From assembly GCA_964019415.1 (NCBI GenBank), contig OZ025881.1, positions 2,151,280-2,215,279 of the forward strand: 64,000 bases of DNA. Reading direction: 5' to 3'. This document shows, in pieces, positions 1 to 19,346 of the stretch. Each line of letters opens with the position of its first letter. The first letter of the stretch is position 1. Below the pieces are notes generated by a model. It was not told the DNA's origin. It saw only the letters and a program-made list of their open reading frames with translations, and made no database searches. Source of the DNA: Ianthella basta (taxonomy: Eukaryota > Porifera > Demospongiae > Verongiida > Ianthellidae). The translations under genes were made by a program, and so were the position numbers.

Positions 1-115
1 CGCCATATAGCGATGCTTTACACTTTACCACGTATTTCCCATACGAAATCGGTTAAGCGCTAATACAACCACTTGTATCAGGGGGATGACTCAGATAATT
101 TAACGATGGACTCAC

Positions 116-277
116 ATGATAACTAAACAATTGATCCAATGTGGCCGGAAAAGCGCAAATTAGATCCACTATCAGAATCCATACGCCCAGAGAAAGATAG
201 TAGAAACTCTGTAGCGCCACAATCTGCGACAGGATGAGAACAGGATCCCACACGAATACTCGAAACCCTTGCGCCAT
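116..277 (-). CDS. SYS1: SYS1 Golgi trafficking protein homologue, first coding exon (gene runs off the window)
   Basis: SYS1 is a small multipass Golgi membrane protein that recruits ARFRP1 to the trans-Golgi. The 54 codons seen here begin MAQGF and contain VWDPVLILSQIV, then a hydrophobic stretch (YYLSLGVWILIVDLI) and LDQLF, matching the N-terminus of animal SYS1 as I know it, including the first membrane segment. The start is the ATG at 277-275; an upstream in-frame ATG at 301 would add eight residues the family does not have. The exon ends at a good donor (CAT|GTGAGT, 116/115). The remaining exons lie beyond position 1. It is divergent from TOP3B with only 39 bp between the start codons. 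Confidence 0.82.
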
Positions 278-316
278 TTTGTGGGTTGCACGATTACGCA
301 ATGCCTAATCGTGAAA

Positions 317-323
<7 letters not shown>
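271..323. promoter_or_regulatory. Shared SYS1/TOP3B start region, palindromic
   Basis: GCGCCATTTT at 271-280 and AAAATGGCGC at 314-323 are exact reverse complements, and each contains the start codon of one gene (SYS1 ATG at 277, TOP3B ATG at 317). Between them CACGATTA (289-296) pairs with TAATCGTG (306-313). AAAATGGCG resembles the YY1 site often found over start codons of animal housekeeping genes; YY1 binding is inference. No TATA box is seen. Confidence 0.6.
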
Positions 324-8491
<8,168 letters not shown>

Positions 8492-8895
8492 TCTAACAGT
8501 TTTCCATGCATGATCTGTACTTTTTATTGATCCTTTTAGTGCATGCATGTGCTGACAGCATGGATCTTTTGTATGGAGGTCAATGACAATCTTGTACACT
8601 GCATGAAGTTATGTGCAGGCATGATGTGTGCATATGCTCACAATTGTATGTATATGTGCAGTATATTATTATACTATTGTATGTACATGGGGAGGTAAGT
8701 AGCAACACCATAAGAGGTGTATACGTACATTGCATGGCTTTCATGCACCCTTAAATTGATCTGATCATCAGTAAACTTCAGTCGCTTCACTTCACTTCAT
8801 TGTCATACCACACACACTCAGCAAAATGGTACAACACCAACCACTTTACAAGCTTCATTAAGTAGATTCTGAGTTGGTTGGGTAATTGTCTCTGT
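8492..8895. other. Convergent intergenic spacer, TOP3B and FAU 3' ends
   Basis: The 404 bp between the TOP3B stop and the FAU stop must hold both 3' UTRs. I see no canonical AATAAA on either strand at a sensible position and no repeat or further gene. Confidence 0.6.
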
Positions 8896-9879
<984 letters not shown>

Positions 9880-10112
9880 CTTCGCTCTTCTTCCTGGTAA
9901 AGTTACTTGTCAGAGATCGACCTTATTTCAAAGGCAGGTTTCGTGCACGTGGCGCAATCTGTTACGTCATGGGTGTGTATCGATGGATCTTCAATTCCAT
10001 TGGATAACAGCTGTCATGTGATTGGCTTTGCGTACCCACTTCCAATGGAACAAGACTACAAATGGAAGTGGAATATAGGTGGGGGTTCCCCATTTTGCAG
10101 TACTGGCTGGCT
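9880..10112. promoter_or_regulatory. Bidirectional promoter region, FAU/TMEM208
   Basis: 233 bp separate the two start codons. Transcription of a ribosomal gene and an ER gene in opposite directions from here is inferred from the layout; no TATA box or other clear motif is seen. Confidence 0.5.
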
Positions 10113-12280
10113 ATGGCTGTGAGATGAGGACACACACTTTGTAGATTTGTAGCTGTGCGCTGGCTTGCTCGTCTACACTGTATTGTCTCTCTTCACCACA
10201 GCCCAAGCAGAGAACGAAGGGTCAGAAAGAAATAGACCGAGACAACATCGGGACGGTGTCCTTTTGGGACTATGTGATGGCTACAGCAACAGTAAGCTTT
10301 AAAAGAGACTGCAAAAGTGTACCCCTAAGTGCACCTTGCATATTGTGCATGTAGCATTATAGGGACAGGCTGCTGTGTACGTTGTATTGGGGCAGGCTGC
10401 TGTGTACGTTGTATTGGGGCAGGCTGCTGTGTACGTTGTATTGGGGCAGGCTGCTGTGTACGTTGTATTGGGGCAGGCTGCTGTGTACGTTGTATTGGGG
10501 CAGGCTGCTGTGTACGTTGTATTGGGGCAGGCTGCTGTGTACGTTGTATTGGGGCAGGCTGCTGTGTACGTTGTATTGGGGCAGGCTGCTGTGTACGTTG
10601 TATTGGGGCAGGCTGCTGTGTACGTTGTATTGGGGCAGGCTGCTGTGTATGTTGTATTGGGGCAGGCAGCTGTGTACGTTGTATAGGGGCAGGCTGCTGT
10701 GTACGTTGTATTGGGGCAGGCAGCTGTGTACGTTGTATTGGGGCAGGCTGCTGTGTATGTTGTATTGGGGCAGGCTGCTGTGTACATTGTATAGAATGTC
10801 ACCATGAATGTTTCAACCTCACTTGAGTGGTGCTTTGTTACTGAGTGGCTCATGTGTTAGTTGAACTGGTTGGCACTTCCTCACTTACGCTGTATGTAGG
10901 TTGCCCACCTATTGTTGCTGGCTGTGTACTGGCACTTTGATACCATTACTATTGGCTGCTACGTAAGTGTGTTGAGCGGCAAATCTGCTCTGCAAGCAAT
11001 CATTCTGCAATTTCGTAATCTTCAAATTTTACATAATGTAATTTATATTGATCATTAATTGATGCAATTTACATTTTTCATTGTTGTTGCTGCAATGTGC
11101 ATTATCAATTTGTAGTATTTGTCAGGGACTCATTTAGGGTTTTGAGCTATCTTTCAAGCCCTTTGGACAGTATTGGCCTAGGGGGGGGGGTCTTTTGACT
11201 CAGGTCACTATCAGTATTAGGACCAAGCCACCCATCGTGGGGCACCAGCTGGGATTCCACCCATTTCATGTCAAATCCGTCCAATGTATTTTCAGTTTCT
11301 CTGTGTATTCCACTGAACTGTGCAGGTTGTGTTCACTTTGAGTACAGCACTGCATCTGCTGTCAGCATGGATGCTTCGCAAGATTGCTGCCAGCGGATTG
11401 GATCTGACTATTAATGATGGTACAGCCGGGTGAGTTGACGGACTGACTAACTGTTCCATCCTGCACTGCCCCTCCTGTTCTGTCTGCATTAAACTTGAGT
11501 CAAAAGTTGTGATTGTGGCACAGTGTGCAGTGTACAAAATGCTGTGTTAGAAATACGGTGGAGCCTATCTAGGGTGGTCACTGCATAAGGCAGCCACCTC
11601 TCTAATACAGACAACCTTCTGGGCCCAAGTGGCACTAACATAGCATCAAAACATTGCAGTCTACCTCTGTAATGCAACCACCTCTCTATAAAGGTCAATG
11701 ATAACTGGCCCACAGGTGGCTGTCCTAGACATGTTTCACTGAGGAAACAGCTATCACAATGTTAATGTTGTTAGTTGACTCTTGTGTGTACTTGTCTGCA
11801 GGTACATAAAGGATGTGGCAATAGTCACAATTGGAGCCCAATCCTTATCCATCCTAATCTCAAGCTACTTCTTCCTACTATGGCTAATTGTGAGTCAAGT
11901 CTTGTTGTCATGTGCAGGTTTCAGCTTCACTGGTGTTCTGTTTTATGCAACCCAAGTGCAATAATTCTGTGTTACTACGAATAATATTATGCTACCACAA
12001 ACAACTGTAAATGGTTGTACTTTGGTCACCTCTGTGTATCGTAATTGTACATGTAGTGAAGGTAGTATGATGTGATGGTCTCTTCAGGGCTCTGTTGTAA
12101 GAATGTAGCATTCCCGGTGTACCCTGTCTTCTGTTGCAGGTTCCCTTTTATGCAGTTTATAAGCTTTTTGCCACCTTCCTGTGGCCGTGGTTCACAATGG
12201 GCTCAGAGCAGGAACCCATGTCAGACAAAGAGCGAAAGAAAAAGGAACGGAAAATGGCAAAAAGGATGCGAGTATCTTGA
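10113..12280 (+). CDS. TMEM208: TMEM208, ER membrane protein of the SND targeting route
   Basis: Six exons: 10113-10118 (only Met-Ala), 10202-10291, 10900-10962, 11326-11429, 11802-11889, 12140-12280; 163 residues (human about 173). All phases agree. The protein starts MAPKQRTKGQKEI, then has hydrophobic segments around AHLLLLAVYW, VVFTLSTALHLLSAWML and LSILISSYFFLLWLI, followed by FATFLWPWFT and a lysine/arginine-rich tail (KERKKKERKMAKRM), the family signature. TMEM208 (SND2 in yeast) helps insert tail-anchored and other proteins at the ER. The two-codon first exon is inferred from the donor after ATGGCT and from agreement with the MAPK start of relatives; it is the weakest part. Confidence 0.87.
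10362..10792. repeat. 27-bp minisatellite in TMEM208 intron 2
   Basis: About 16 tandem copies of a 27-bp unit containing GGGGCAGGCTGCTGTGTACG; the first ten are nearly identical and the last six carry point changes (CAGCTG for CTGCTG, TATGTTG for TACGTTG). Because 27 is a multiple of 3 every frame stays open on both strands, giving false repetitive proteins. Confidence 0.95.
11554..11742. mobile_element. CAGTGGAACC-family MITE, decayed copy
   Basis: Same internal order as the intact copy at 12563-12735 (CACCTCTCTAAT, then CACCTCTCTATAAAGGTCA, then CACAGGTGGCTGTC) but with mutated ends. It lies in TMEM208 intron 4. Confidence 0.75.
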
Positions 12281-12562
12281 AACAGTTGAACTATATAGTA
12301 ACTTCTTCTCTGTACCATGGCATCACTGCTTACCCTACCTATCTATTGTAAGAATAGTCAAATTCTGCACTATTTAATAGGTTGTTATACTGCTGAAATA
12401 GAACTCCTTGGTCCTTGTTGCAGTAGAAGTCTTACTGCAGTGGCACATGTAATTGAAGCTGGAGGATTAGAGTACAGTATAGTACACAAACACACAAGTG
12501 TATGTGACTGTGTACACAGTGTGTCATGTGTGTGTAGTGGTATGCATGCATGCGCTATAGTA

Positions 12563-12735
12563 CAGTGGAACCTGTCTAAGATGGTCAGTGTTAAGTAGCT
12601 ACCTCTCTGAAACAGCCTGCCTCCTGGCCCCAAATAGCACTAAAGCATTGCAATCCACCTCTGTAGAGCAGCCACCTCTCTATAAAGGTCAATTAGAAGT
12701 GGCCCGAAGGTGGCCATCTTAGACAGGTTCCACTG
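12563..12735. mobile_element. CAGTGGAACC-family MITE, intact copy with TA target duplication
   Basis: 173 bp with perfect 18-bp terminal inverted repeats, CAGTGGAACCTGTCTAAG at the left and its complement at the right, flanked by TA on both sides. TA duplication and CAGTNGAACC ends are typical of Tc1/mariner-pogo type elements; it has no coding capacity, so it is non-autonomous. Other copies lie at 11554, 16131, 42838 and 48242. Confidence 0.9.
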
Positions 12736-12783
12736 TATAACCTACTGCCAGTACCAGCCCATACACTGAGCAGTCTTGCTTAC

Positions 12784-13008
12784 TGTGCAAGCTCTAATTT
12801 TCATGGGACTTTACTTTAACAAATTTCAGTCAGCATTCGCGAATATAATTCTTATGAAATTTCATGCTTTACACTTCCAGCATGTAAATATACTGCATAT
12901 GTTAACAATATAAATGACCAGGTGACCATTCACGAAATAAAATCACAAATTATCCTTTCAAACAGCAATTCACAAAATTCTCGTCAAGCAAAAATTAGAG
13001 CTTACACA
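12784..13008. mobile_element. Second MITE family (GCTCTAATTTT ends)
   Basis: 225 bp, A/T-rich, with 18-bp terminal inverted repeats TGTGCAAGCTCTAATTTT and AAAATTAGAGCTTACACA (one mismatch). No clear target duplication is seen. It sits 48 bp after the CAGTGGAACC element. Confidence 0.75.
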
Positions 13009-13230
13009 ATAGACAGACCACCATTTGGCAGTCTGGCTAAGAGAGACTACTCACTGTATGCAAACACACAATACCTTCCTTGCCAGTAGCTACACCCACA
13101 CAATACCTATCTCTGAAAGGTGTCCTACAGCATAATTACTGTGGGTAGCCACATACACATTTATACACTATCACATTATCCATTGCTCCATATTCACCTC
13201 CAAGGACAATTTATTACATTACATCCATTC

Positions 13231-13232
<2 letters not shown>

Positions 13233-13270
<38 letters not shown>

Positions 13271-13393
13271 TGCACACACGTACACACACACAAATGCACA
13301 CACGCATACACATACACACACACAAATGCACACACGCACACACACACGCACACACACACACACACGTGCACACACACACACACACACACAAAT

Positions 13394-13440
<47 letters not shown>

Positions 13441-13441
13441 T

Positions 13442-13488
<47 letters not shown>

Positions 13489-13489
13489 T

Positions 13490-13530
<41 letters not shown>

Positions 13531-13538
13531 TGCACACA

Positions 13539-13596
<58 letters not shown>
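13233..13596. repeat. Long compound (CA)n tract with periodic ATG interruptions
   Basis: About 360 bp of CA repeats broken by AAATGCA at roughly 35-60 bp spacing, suggesting a higher-order unit of CA-run plus AAATG. Confidence 0.93.
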
Positions 13597-13698
13597 AGGG
13601 TCATACATATAAGGGGACGAGAATTCTACATACAAAAAGTAGAGTCATTTTACATCGTTATAACACACTCTTTACAGTATCCTTTTGAACGTACAATT

Positions 13699-14484
13699 TC
13701 ATTCATCTGTGCCCTCACTCGGAGGTCTCCGCCTCTTGCGCAGATTGTGTGTGACACTAGACACTTCAATCTTGTAACACCTTTGCTTAAGCCACTTGTC
13801 AAACTCCATCACACTCCTCTTGCCAGCTGCAAACAGCTTCTTTTCCGTGTCATCAAGTTTCATCATCAGTTCTGACGTGTCTACTTTGAGACAGTTTTGG
13901 GAAGAATCCATGATCTTCCGGAAGCGATTGAGGAAGGCCTAAAAACATAAACACACACACACACAAAACATTAACCTCAATAGAAAAGTCACAAGATGTG
14001 CAGACATTGTGCATCAAATGAGCAGTGGCACGCAGTGGCACATCTCTCAACTCACTTCGACAAGGGTCCTAGAAAGCGCCTCCGTCTCCAGTAGCTCAAA
14101 GTTGAGTAACTTCACTCCAGTCCTGTAATAGTAAGGCCCCAGCTTCTGGAGGTTCACTACATTCGCATCTGCCCGCATTACCTCTCGGTAGGCGTCTTTG
14201 TACGCCTTTGGAAGCTCCACAGACACGATTTGTTTTCTCTTGCTACATAAGGCTCTTGCCAGCCAATAAGGGAGATCCATCTTCGTTCCTATCGCTATAT
14301 TCTCTACGCTTGTACCAGGGACGAGGAAGCCAAGGCGAAGAACTTGCATTTCAAAGACACAGGACACTTTGCTGTCACTGGCTAGAATGTCATCAATGTC
14401 ATAGTAATCGTCTTCGTGTCTTGGATAGGTGGGTGCGGCTGGAATGAGTCGGGATCCACTGAAAGACAGGCTTGCTGACGACAT
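13699..14484 (-). CDS. GINS3: GINS complex subunit 3 (PSF3), DNA replication
   Basis: Two exons, 14484-14056 and 13938-13699, 222 residues (human 216). PSF3 is one of four GINS subunits of the CMG replicative helicase (CDC45-MCM2-7-GINS). Recognisable: YYDIDDILAS near the N-terminus, LPYWLARALC, VSVELPKAYKDA, ADANVVNLQKLGPYYY, and in exon 2 FLNRFRKIMDSSQN followed by an acidic helix and a short basic C-terminus. The start at 14484 (MSSASLSF) is preferred because it sits where family members begin; an in-frame ATG further upstream would add 17 residues. It shares a 89-bp gap with the start of POP4. Confidence 0.92.
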
Positions 14485-14573
14485 CTTCTTCACCCTGGTC
14501 GAATCTGGCGCGCTTCTGCAAAAACAGACTAGCACGTGACTTAGAGCAGCTTTGATTGGTCAGAAGTATTAAA
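14485..14573. promoter_or_regulatory. Bidirectional promoter region, GINS3/POP4
   Basis: Only 89 bp lie between the opposite start codons, so the two genes very likely share one core promoter. It contains TTGATTGG (CCAAT-box on the minus strand, about 14552) and CACGTGAC (E-box-like, about 14533). Confidence 0.55.
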
Positions 14574-17422
14574 ATGGCTGCTTCTTCCTCAAGCAGCACG
14601 TCTTACCTTCATGCTCCGCTGCCAGCTGATATCCAAAAGTGTGCGAAAGATTATAAAGTAGGTCGTACTGTATACAGAATAGGTAGCCCTGCGTAGCATC
14701 TTGTCCCTACTTTATTGTACAGCAGTGGCAGTGCTTGTTAAGTCATCCTCTGCCACCCTAGTCGTCGTATGTAGGTTGCACTTACGTATTCTTTCGTCTT
14801 TGAAACGACTTTTCTTGCAGTTACTCGATGGAGGGAGTACTGGAAGTGACTATGTGGAAGCGTTCCTTTCGTCCTACGTGGAGAAGAAGAAACTGGACAG
14901 TGGGCTTGTGAGGACCCTAAAGAACCAGGTAAGCTAACTACTTGTATGCGGCTTGGTCTCTGCATATAACTGTTGTCACAACGTACAATGTATCGGTACT
15001 ATGTGAAGATACAATTTGCAAGCAGCCGTTGCAGTTTTATGTCAATACCGGGTAGTTGAACCCTTTGGCTCACTTGTCTGGATTGTAGGTTAATTGCACC
15101 TGCTAACATTGCAGCCCCTGCTACTGATGGTAATCAGGCGTTTTTGTTCAAAGACTATCCATACACTGTTGCAGTGATTGCATTGTTTCACATGCCGAGT
15201 GGAATGGCTGATTTATTCAGCAGCTGACCAGTGAGACACTGTGTGCCACTATTGTCCACTTGGTTCAAAGCAGTAAATCCATGGTGGATTGGAGGAAGTG
15301 CTTTTGTATGCGTTGCTGTTGTCTGGTTGCAGGTCTTTGTAATGAGTGCTGGAAAGCGTAAACGCAAGCCGCCTCATCAGAAGCCAGTTAGGAAGAAAAT
15401 CACGGCAAAAGAAAAGAGGAAGTTGAAGCTCTTTGATATTCCCAAAGACGAGCAGAAGTGAGACACAATCACTGTTGCTACCTACACCTGTGCCTTACGT
15501 GCTGTAGACATTCACAAACGTTTCCTCAACGTAACCAACCACAGAATTACTGTAATATACAATGTATTGCTAACTGTGTGTCCAATGTATTACTGTGTGT
15601 CCCTAACTGATCTCTAGTCTGTACATGTAACACATTGTACCTACCACCAGCACCACACTACGTACCATGCACTTCCCACAAGTGCCAGTTGCAACACTGT
15701 GTCCCTATTGTGTTCTATGTTCTATATCCTCTCATACACACTCAGGTATGAGTTACAGTATATGTGTATGAGCCTCTTCATGCCTTAAATGCTATATATT
15801 CCCTTATACATGCACACTCAGGTACGAGTTGTATGAGCCTCTTCATGCCCTGTGGCGGCAGTACATGGAGGACCTCCTGCAGGTGAAGCATGTCAGCAAC
15901 CCTTCCACTCTGAGCACCAAACTAACTAGAGCAGATCTCCATGGATGCCTACTTACTGGTATGTATTGTAGAGGTGAATGGAGACACTGTGCATGTGAAC
16001 AAGTGTCAACATTGCAGTCAACCATAGCATTTGTATGGATGTAGTCTGTGCACACATGATCACTACTTTATACATAATATACCGTTGAGCTGTACTTGTG
16101 GGACAATCTTTCTGTTATAAAGTGGAACTGCCTAAGGCAGCCACCTGTGAGCCAGTTCTAACTCACATTTATAGAGAGGTGGCTGCCTAATTCAGGGACC
16201 ATCCTAGACAGGTTCCACTGTAGTAATATTTGTCACATGTACTTTGTATGCAAACGTGAGCAGACAACAGTTTTTAAAATTTTTCTGCGAATATTTCTGA
16301 CACCCCCATTTTGCCAGCGATTCACGAAAGCTTTAGATCACAAAAATTTGCAATTATACGGTATATCATAGATATTTGATACACATAGAATACAGTGCAT
16401 AGAAGGACTGCATTGAATGTTGACTTACCACAATCTTTGCAAAAGAGACTGTACAAGGTGGACATTAAAGCCCTTTTAGTGTAAATAGCAGGATCGCTTC
16501 TGAAATCAAGCAAACAAGAGAGCGACGATGCCATTTGTTGATTCGCCATTTTATTATGACATCACGTGCATACACAATTAATTATTATACCATACGTATA
16601 GTATGCATTCAAAATTATTGATCGCATTTTTTTTGCAATATATGGTATACAGCTTAATAAAATGCTTAAATTTACTATTTGTTTACGTACTTCTGAACTC
16701 AGTTACGATTATTCTCAGTTATGCCCAGTGTCCATGAAATTGGCTATTACTGTGCTATGATGTATACCCTGTTGCTTGTGTGTTGTGTGCATACCTGCTG
16801 TACAGTATGTGTGCGTCTGTGTTTGCAGTTCACAAGTCAAAGTGTCCCGGCTACATTGGCATCACCGGTATTGTGGTACAGGAGACACAAAACACCTTCA
16901 AACTCATCTGCAAGGACAACCGAGTGCGAAGTAAGCTTTCCTTCCAGCTTCCCATTACAGCATTCACCGCTCATGTCCACATAGCATTAGCATACTCTTC
17001 ATCACTTGAGACCGAGTATGTATTTTCAACAGCCATTGCCAGAAGTGGAATTCGAACCCACACCTTCATACGTAGACCAGAAGACTCAATTGAGTGCAAG
17101 TCTGGTGCCTTAGAACTCTTGGTCATCCGATGCTGAGCAAGCAGTCTAAGGCTCCAGGCTCAAGAGTGGATCTTACACTCAGTTGAGTGTTCTGGTCTAC
17201 GTATGAAGGTGTGGGTTCGAATCCCACTTCTGGCACTTCAACAACCAATGTTTGTCCCCACTGCCCTTTCCCCTCTTCACTGTAGCTGTCCCTAAAGGAT
17301 CAAGCATATTCACGTTCTCTGTGTGTGGGTATGAGTTTACATTGTATGGGAATCACTTTCGATTCAGAGCAAGCGAAAGATCTGCAAGAAAGTTCAAGGA
17401 CAAGGCAACAATTGAGCTATGA
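14574..17422 (+). CDS. POP4: RNase P/MRP protein subunit POP4 (Rpp29)
   Basis: Six exons: 14574-14657, 14821-14928, 15333-15457, 15822-15958, 16829-16930, 17286-17422; 230 residues with consistent phases. Rpp29 binds the RNA of RNase P and MRP and supports tRNA 5' maturation and rRNA processing. Exon 3 is highly basic (GKRKRKPPHQKPVRKK). Exons 4-5 hold the Rpp29 core with YEPLHALWRQYM, LTRADLHGCLLTV and CPGYIGITGIVVQET; exon 6 gives FTFSVCGYEFTLYGNHFRFR, the closing strand of the Sm-like barrel, then KATIEL at the end. Intron 4 holds a MITE and intron 5 a pair of tRNA-like relics, which is odd company for a tRNA-processing subunit but probably coincidence. Confidence 0.93.
15738..15787 (+). 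repeat. Partial duplicate of POP4 exon 4 start
   Basis: An interrupted copy of the exon 4 acceptor and first codons (ACTCAGGTATGAGTT ... TATGAGCCTCTTCATGCC) lies about 80 bp before the real exon. A 9-bp insertion and a following stop make it a decoy acceptor, not an alternative exon. Confidence 0.75.
16131..16220. mobile_element. CAGTGGAACC-family MITE, short rearranged copy
   Basis: About 90 bp; both ends match the family (AGTGGAACTGCCTAAG and CCTAGACAGGTTCCACTG followed by TA) but the middle is deleted, leaving a near-perfect hairpin. In POP4 intron 4. Confidence 0.75.
17038..17131 (-). pseudogene. tRNA-Leu-like relic, minus copy
   Basis: The T-arm (GTGTGGGTTCGAATTCCAC), a long class II variable region, a D-arm close to GATGGCCGAGTGGTCTAAGGC of animal tRNA-Leu(CAA), and CCAGA/TCTGG anticodon-stem halves separated by an intron-like insert are visible. 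The 5' acceptor strand cannot pair with TTCTGGC, and the anticodon is unclear, so it is probably non-functional. Confidence 0.6.
17123..17235 (+). pseudogene. tRNA-Leu(CAA)-like relic with intron, plus copy
   Basis: CCAGG-CTCAAGA gives anticodon CAA; an intron-like insert follows, then TTCTGG, a long variable arm, T-arm GTGGGTTCGAATCCCAC and acceptor TTCTGGCA. The D-loop is four bases too long and the 5' acceptor strand does not pair, so tRNA function is doubtful. It overlaps the minus copy at their 5' ends, making a roughly 200-bp inverted repeat inside POP4 intron 5. Confidence 0.6.
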
Positions 17423-18004
17423 CCCACCACTTTTTAATATTGTAACACTTACTAATATTTGTATTATCTTGTGTATGTCCTTCCTCAATATATGCCATGA
17501 GCAACAACCATGCTATTTCATGCACATGTTGACTGTGAGGTACGATTACTGCTTGAATTCTGCATACATTCAAAGTCCATGCAAAAGGGCGGGTCCATGC
17601 ACACAGTGTTTATAGCATATCATGGCATTAATCACAACATATGTGTGACAGGATATGTAATAATTTATGTGGAAAAGGATTCTGGAGCTAACTTGTTATT
17701 TTGAGTTGTATAGGTGTGTATAGTGTAAACGTACACTTGATATTCCTATAGTACTTCATGTTGCACTTTGCTGTGCTTCACAAGCTTGTTCTGCTGCCGA
17801 GATATATGTGTGCTCGAAGTCCAGAATTACAAATAGCCTGTTTTCAGAAAACAGTGTTCAAACATTAAATTTTTACTTCCAGTAAAACTGCAACATTCTG
17901 CTGTGTTACAATGTTGTCCCAGTGCAGTACATGTGGCTCAACCATAAGTATAATTGACTGCGCATAGTAATAGTCATGCAGCCTGTGTACATAGTGTCAG
18001 CAAA
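17423..18004. other. Spacer downstream of POP4
   Basis: POP4 3' UTR and non-coding sequence; no gene, repeat array or structured element recognised. Confidence 0.6.
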
Positions 18005-18635
18005 AAGTAGTCAGAAGTGCCTGCATGCATGCAGTTGGTGTACTGTATGGTTATCAATTAAAGCATTGCGTGCATTGCCACAGAACAAGAATGTGACTGC
18101 ATGGCACTGTCCACACTGACAGACCACAATTCCAACATTGTCACTTTAGCTTTTCCCATCATTTTTAGTGGTGCCAGTTGTGTATGAGCACAGATGTTGT
18201 ATTATGCAAGGTCAATTGGGGCAGCTATACTATATGGGGCCATTTTATACTGAACACTGTACATGGGACTTGTTACAAGTGTCCTCATTAGTCAGGTGCC
18301 TTGAGGTAGTGTCCTCATTAGAGAGGTTTCTTATATAACTCAGCCACTGCATCTTTAGAAAACTCACATTATGACCAAGTATTCAAAAATATATCAAATT
18401 TAGATGCTTTTCACATTTTCTCCGTGTACATTTGTGTTATATCAATATAAAGCCAATTCAGGTTCCCTATAACTGCCTTACCTGATTTAGTTTGTAACTA
18501 AGCACAATACACAAATATCTATGAAAATTCAGAGACTTCAAATTGATTCAGAACAATAACAATAATGTAGTTATCAGAGTGCATTAATTGCTTAAACAAT
18601 GATTGTACTAAAGATATTTGCTAGCTAGCTAGTTT

Positions 18636-18979
18636 CTACTTGTTAGTTGGGTTGTTTTTAGTGGCAGAGATAATCAATTCACCAGTAGTACCAGGGACAA
18701 TCTCAAAGATCTCTTTTGGCATTTCTTCCTGTGTCCGTTTAATTGTCCATTTTATCAACTGACAAACCGGCAGATTCCAGTGACTCACATGTAAACTCCA
18801 CTGATATAGGAGTCGATCTAAACATCCACCCATGGTGTGTGAACGAAGTAGAATTTTCACCTGTGCATAGGAGAAGGGTCCCTCCCGGCTTCAAAGACGA
18901 GTTAACTTTGCAACATTTTCTTTGAAACCTTTTTAATTTAATTGCCTGGACATATATAATCCAGACAGAAACCAGGATA
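18636..18979 (-). pseudogene. NNMT/PNMT-like methyltransferase fragment, left palindrome arm
   Basis: Reading down from the palindrome centre, LKPGGTLLLCTGENSTSF, PISVEFTCESLESAGLS and later EEMPKEIFEIVPGTTGE match the right-arm copy. The frame is broken by an in-frame TAA in the segment before LKPGG and by another change after LSVDKMDN, so this copy is dead. Confidence 0.75.
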
Positions 18980-19009
18980 GATGATGTCGTATGGACCACT
19001 GGAAGACAG

Positions 19010-19346
19010 TGGTCCATACGACATCATCTTTTCCGGTTTGTGCCTGGAGTATGTGTGCCCAAGTAAAGACAGTTACAAAGAAAGCGTTGCAAGGTTAGCT
19101 CACATTTTGAAGCCAGGAGGGACTCTTATCATACGAGCAGGTGAAAATTCTACTTCTTTCACCCACTGCGGGCAGCTAGTGAAATCGATTCCTATATCAA
19201 AGGAATTTGCATGTGAGTCACTACAATCTGCTGGGTTGTCGGTTGTGGACATGGACTACTTGACACTGGAAGAAATGCCAGCAGAGATTGTTGAGCTTGT
19301 TCCTGGTCTTACTGGAGAATATGTTGTCACTGCTACAAAAATATAA
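19010..19346 (+). pseudogene. NNMT/PNMT-like methyltransferase C-terminal half, right palindrome arm
   Basis: Open for about 112 codons from GPYDIIFSGLCLEYV through LAHILKPGGTLIIRAGE, ISKEFACESLQSAGL and EEMPAEIVELVPGL to a stop at 19344-19346. FSGLCLEYV and the LKPGG turn are typical of the nicotinamide/phenylethanolamine N-methyltransferase family. The N-terminal half with the SAM-binding GxGxG loop is missing: at that point the sequence turns into the inverted arm. It is either a pseudogene or a last exon whose partner lies elsewhere; I favour pseudogene. Confidence 0.65.

Larger units (their letters stand above)
12281..13698. other. Convergent intergenic region, TMEM208 and GINS3 3' ends
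   Basis: No gene recognised. It contains two MITEs (12563-12735 and 12784-13008) and a long imperfect CA tract (13233-13596). The remainder is ordinary A/T-rich spacer. Confidence 0.7.

Noticed and set aside
10362..10792. CRISPR array
   Set aside because: The 27-bp units are directly adjacent with no unique spacers, and the DNA is eukaryotic.
10299..10853. 184-residue CPNTTYTAA repeat protein and its plus-strand counterparts
   Set aside because: They are the 27-bp minisatellite read in different frames, inside a TMEM208 intron.
13120..13875. Long open frames of His-Thr or Cys-Val repeats across (CA)n/(GT)n tracts (also near 1314, 25509, 43283, 49065, 55346)
   Set aside because: Dinucleotide repeats have no stop codons in any frame; composition and overlap on both strands show they are not genes.
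18980..19346. A 121-residue complete methyltransferase starting MMSYGPLEDS
   Set aside because: The first residues are the palindrome centre, and the SAM-binding half is absent.
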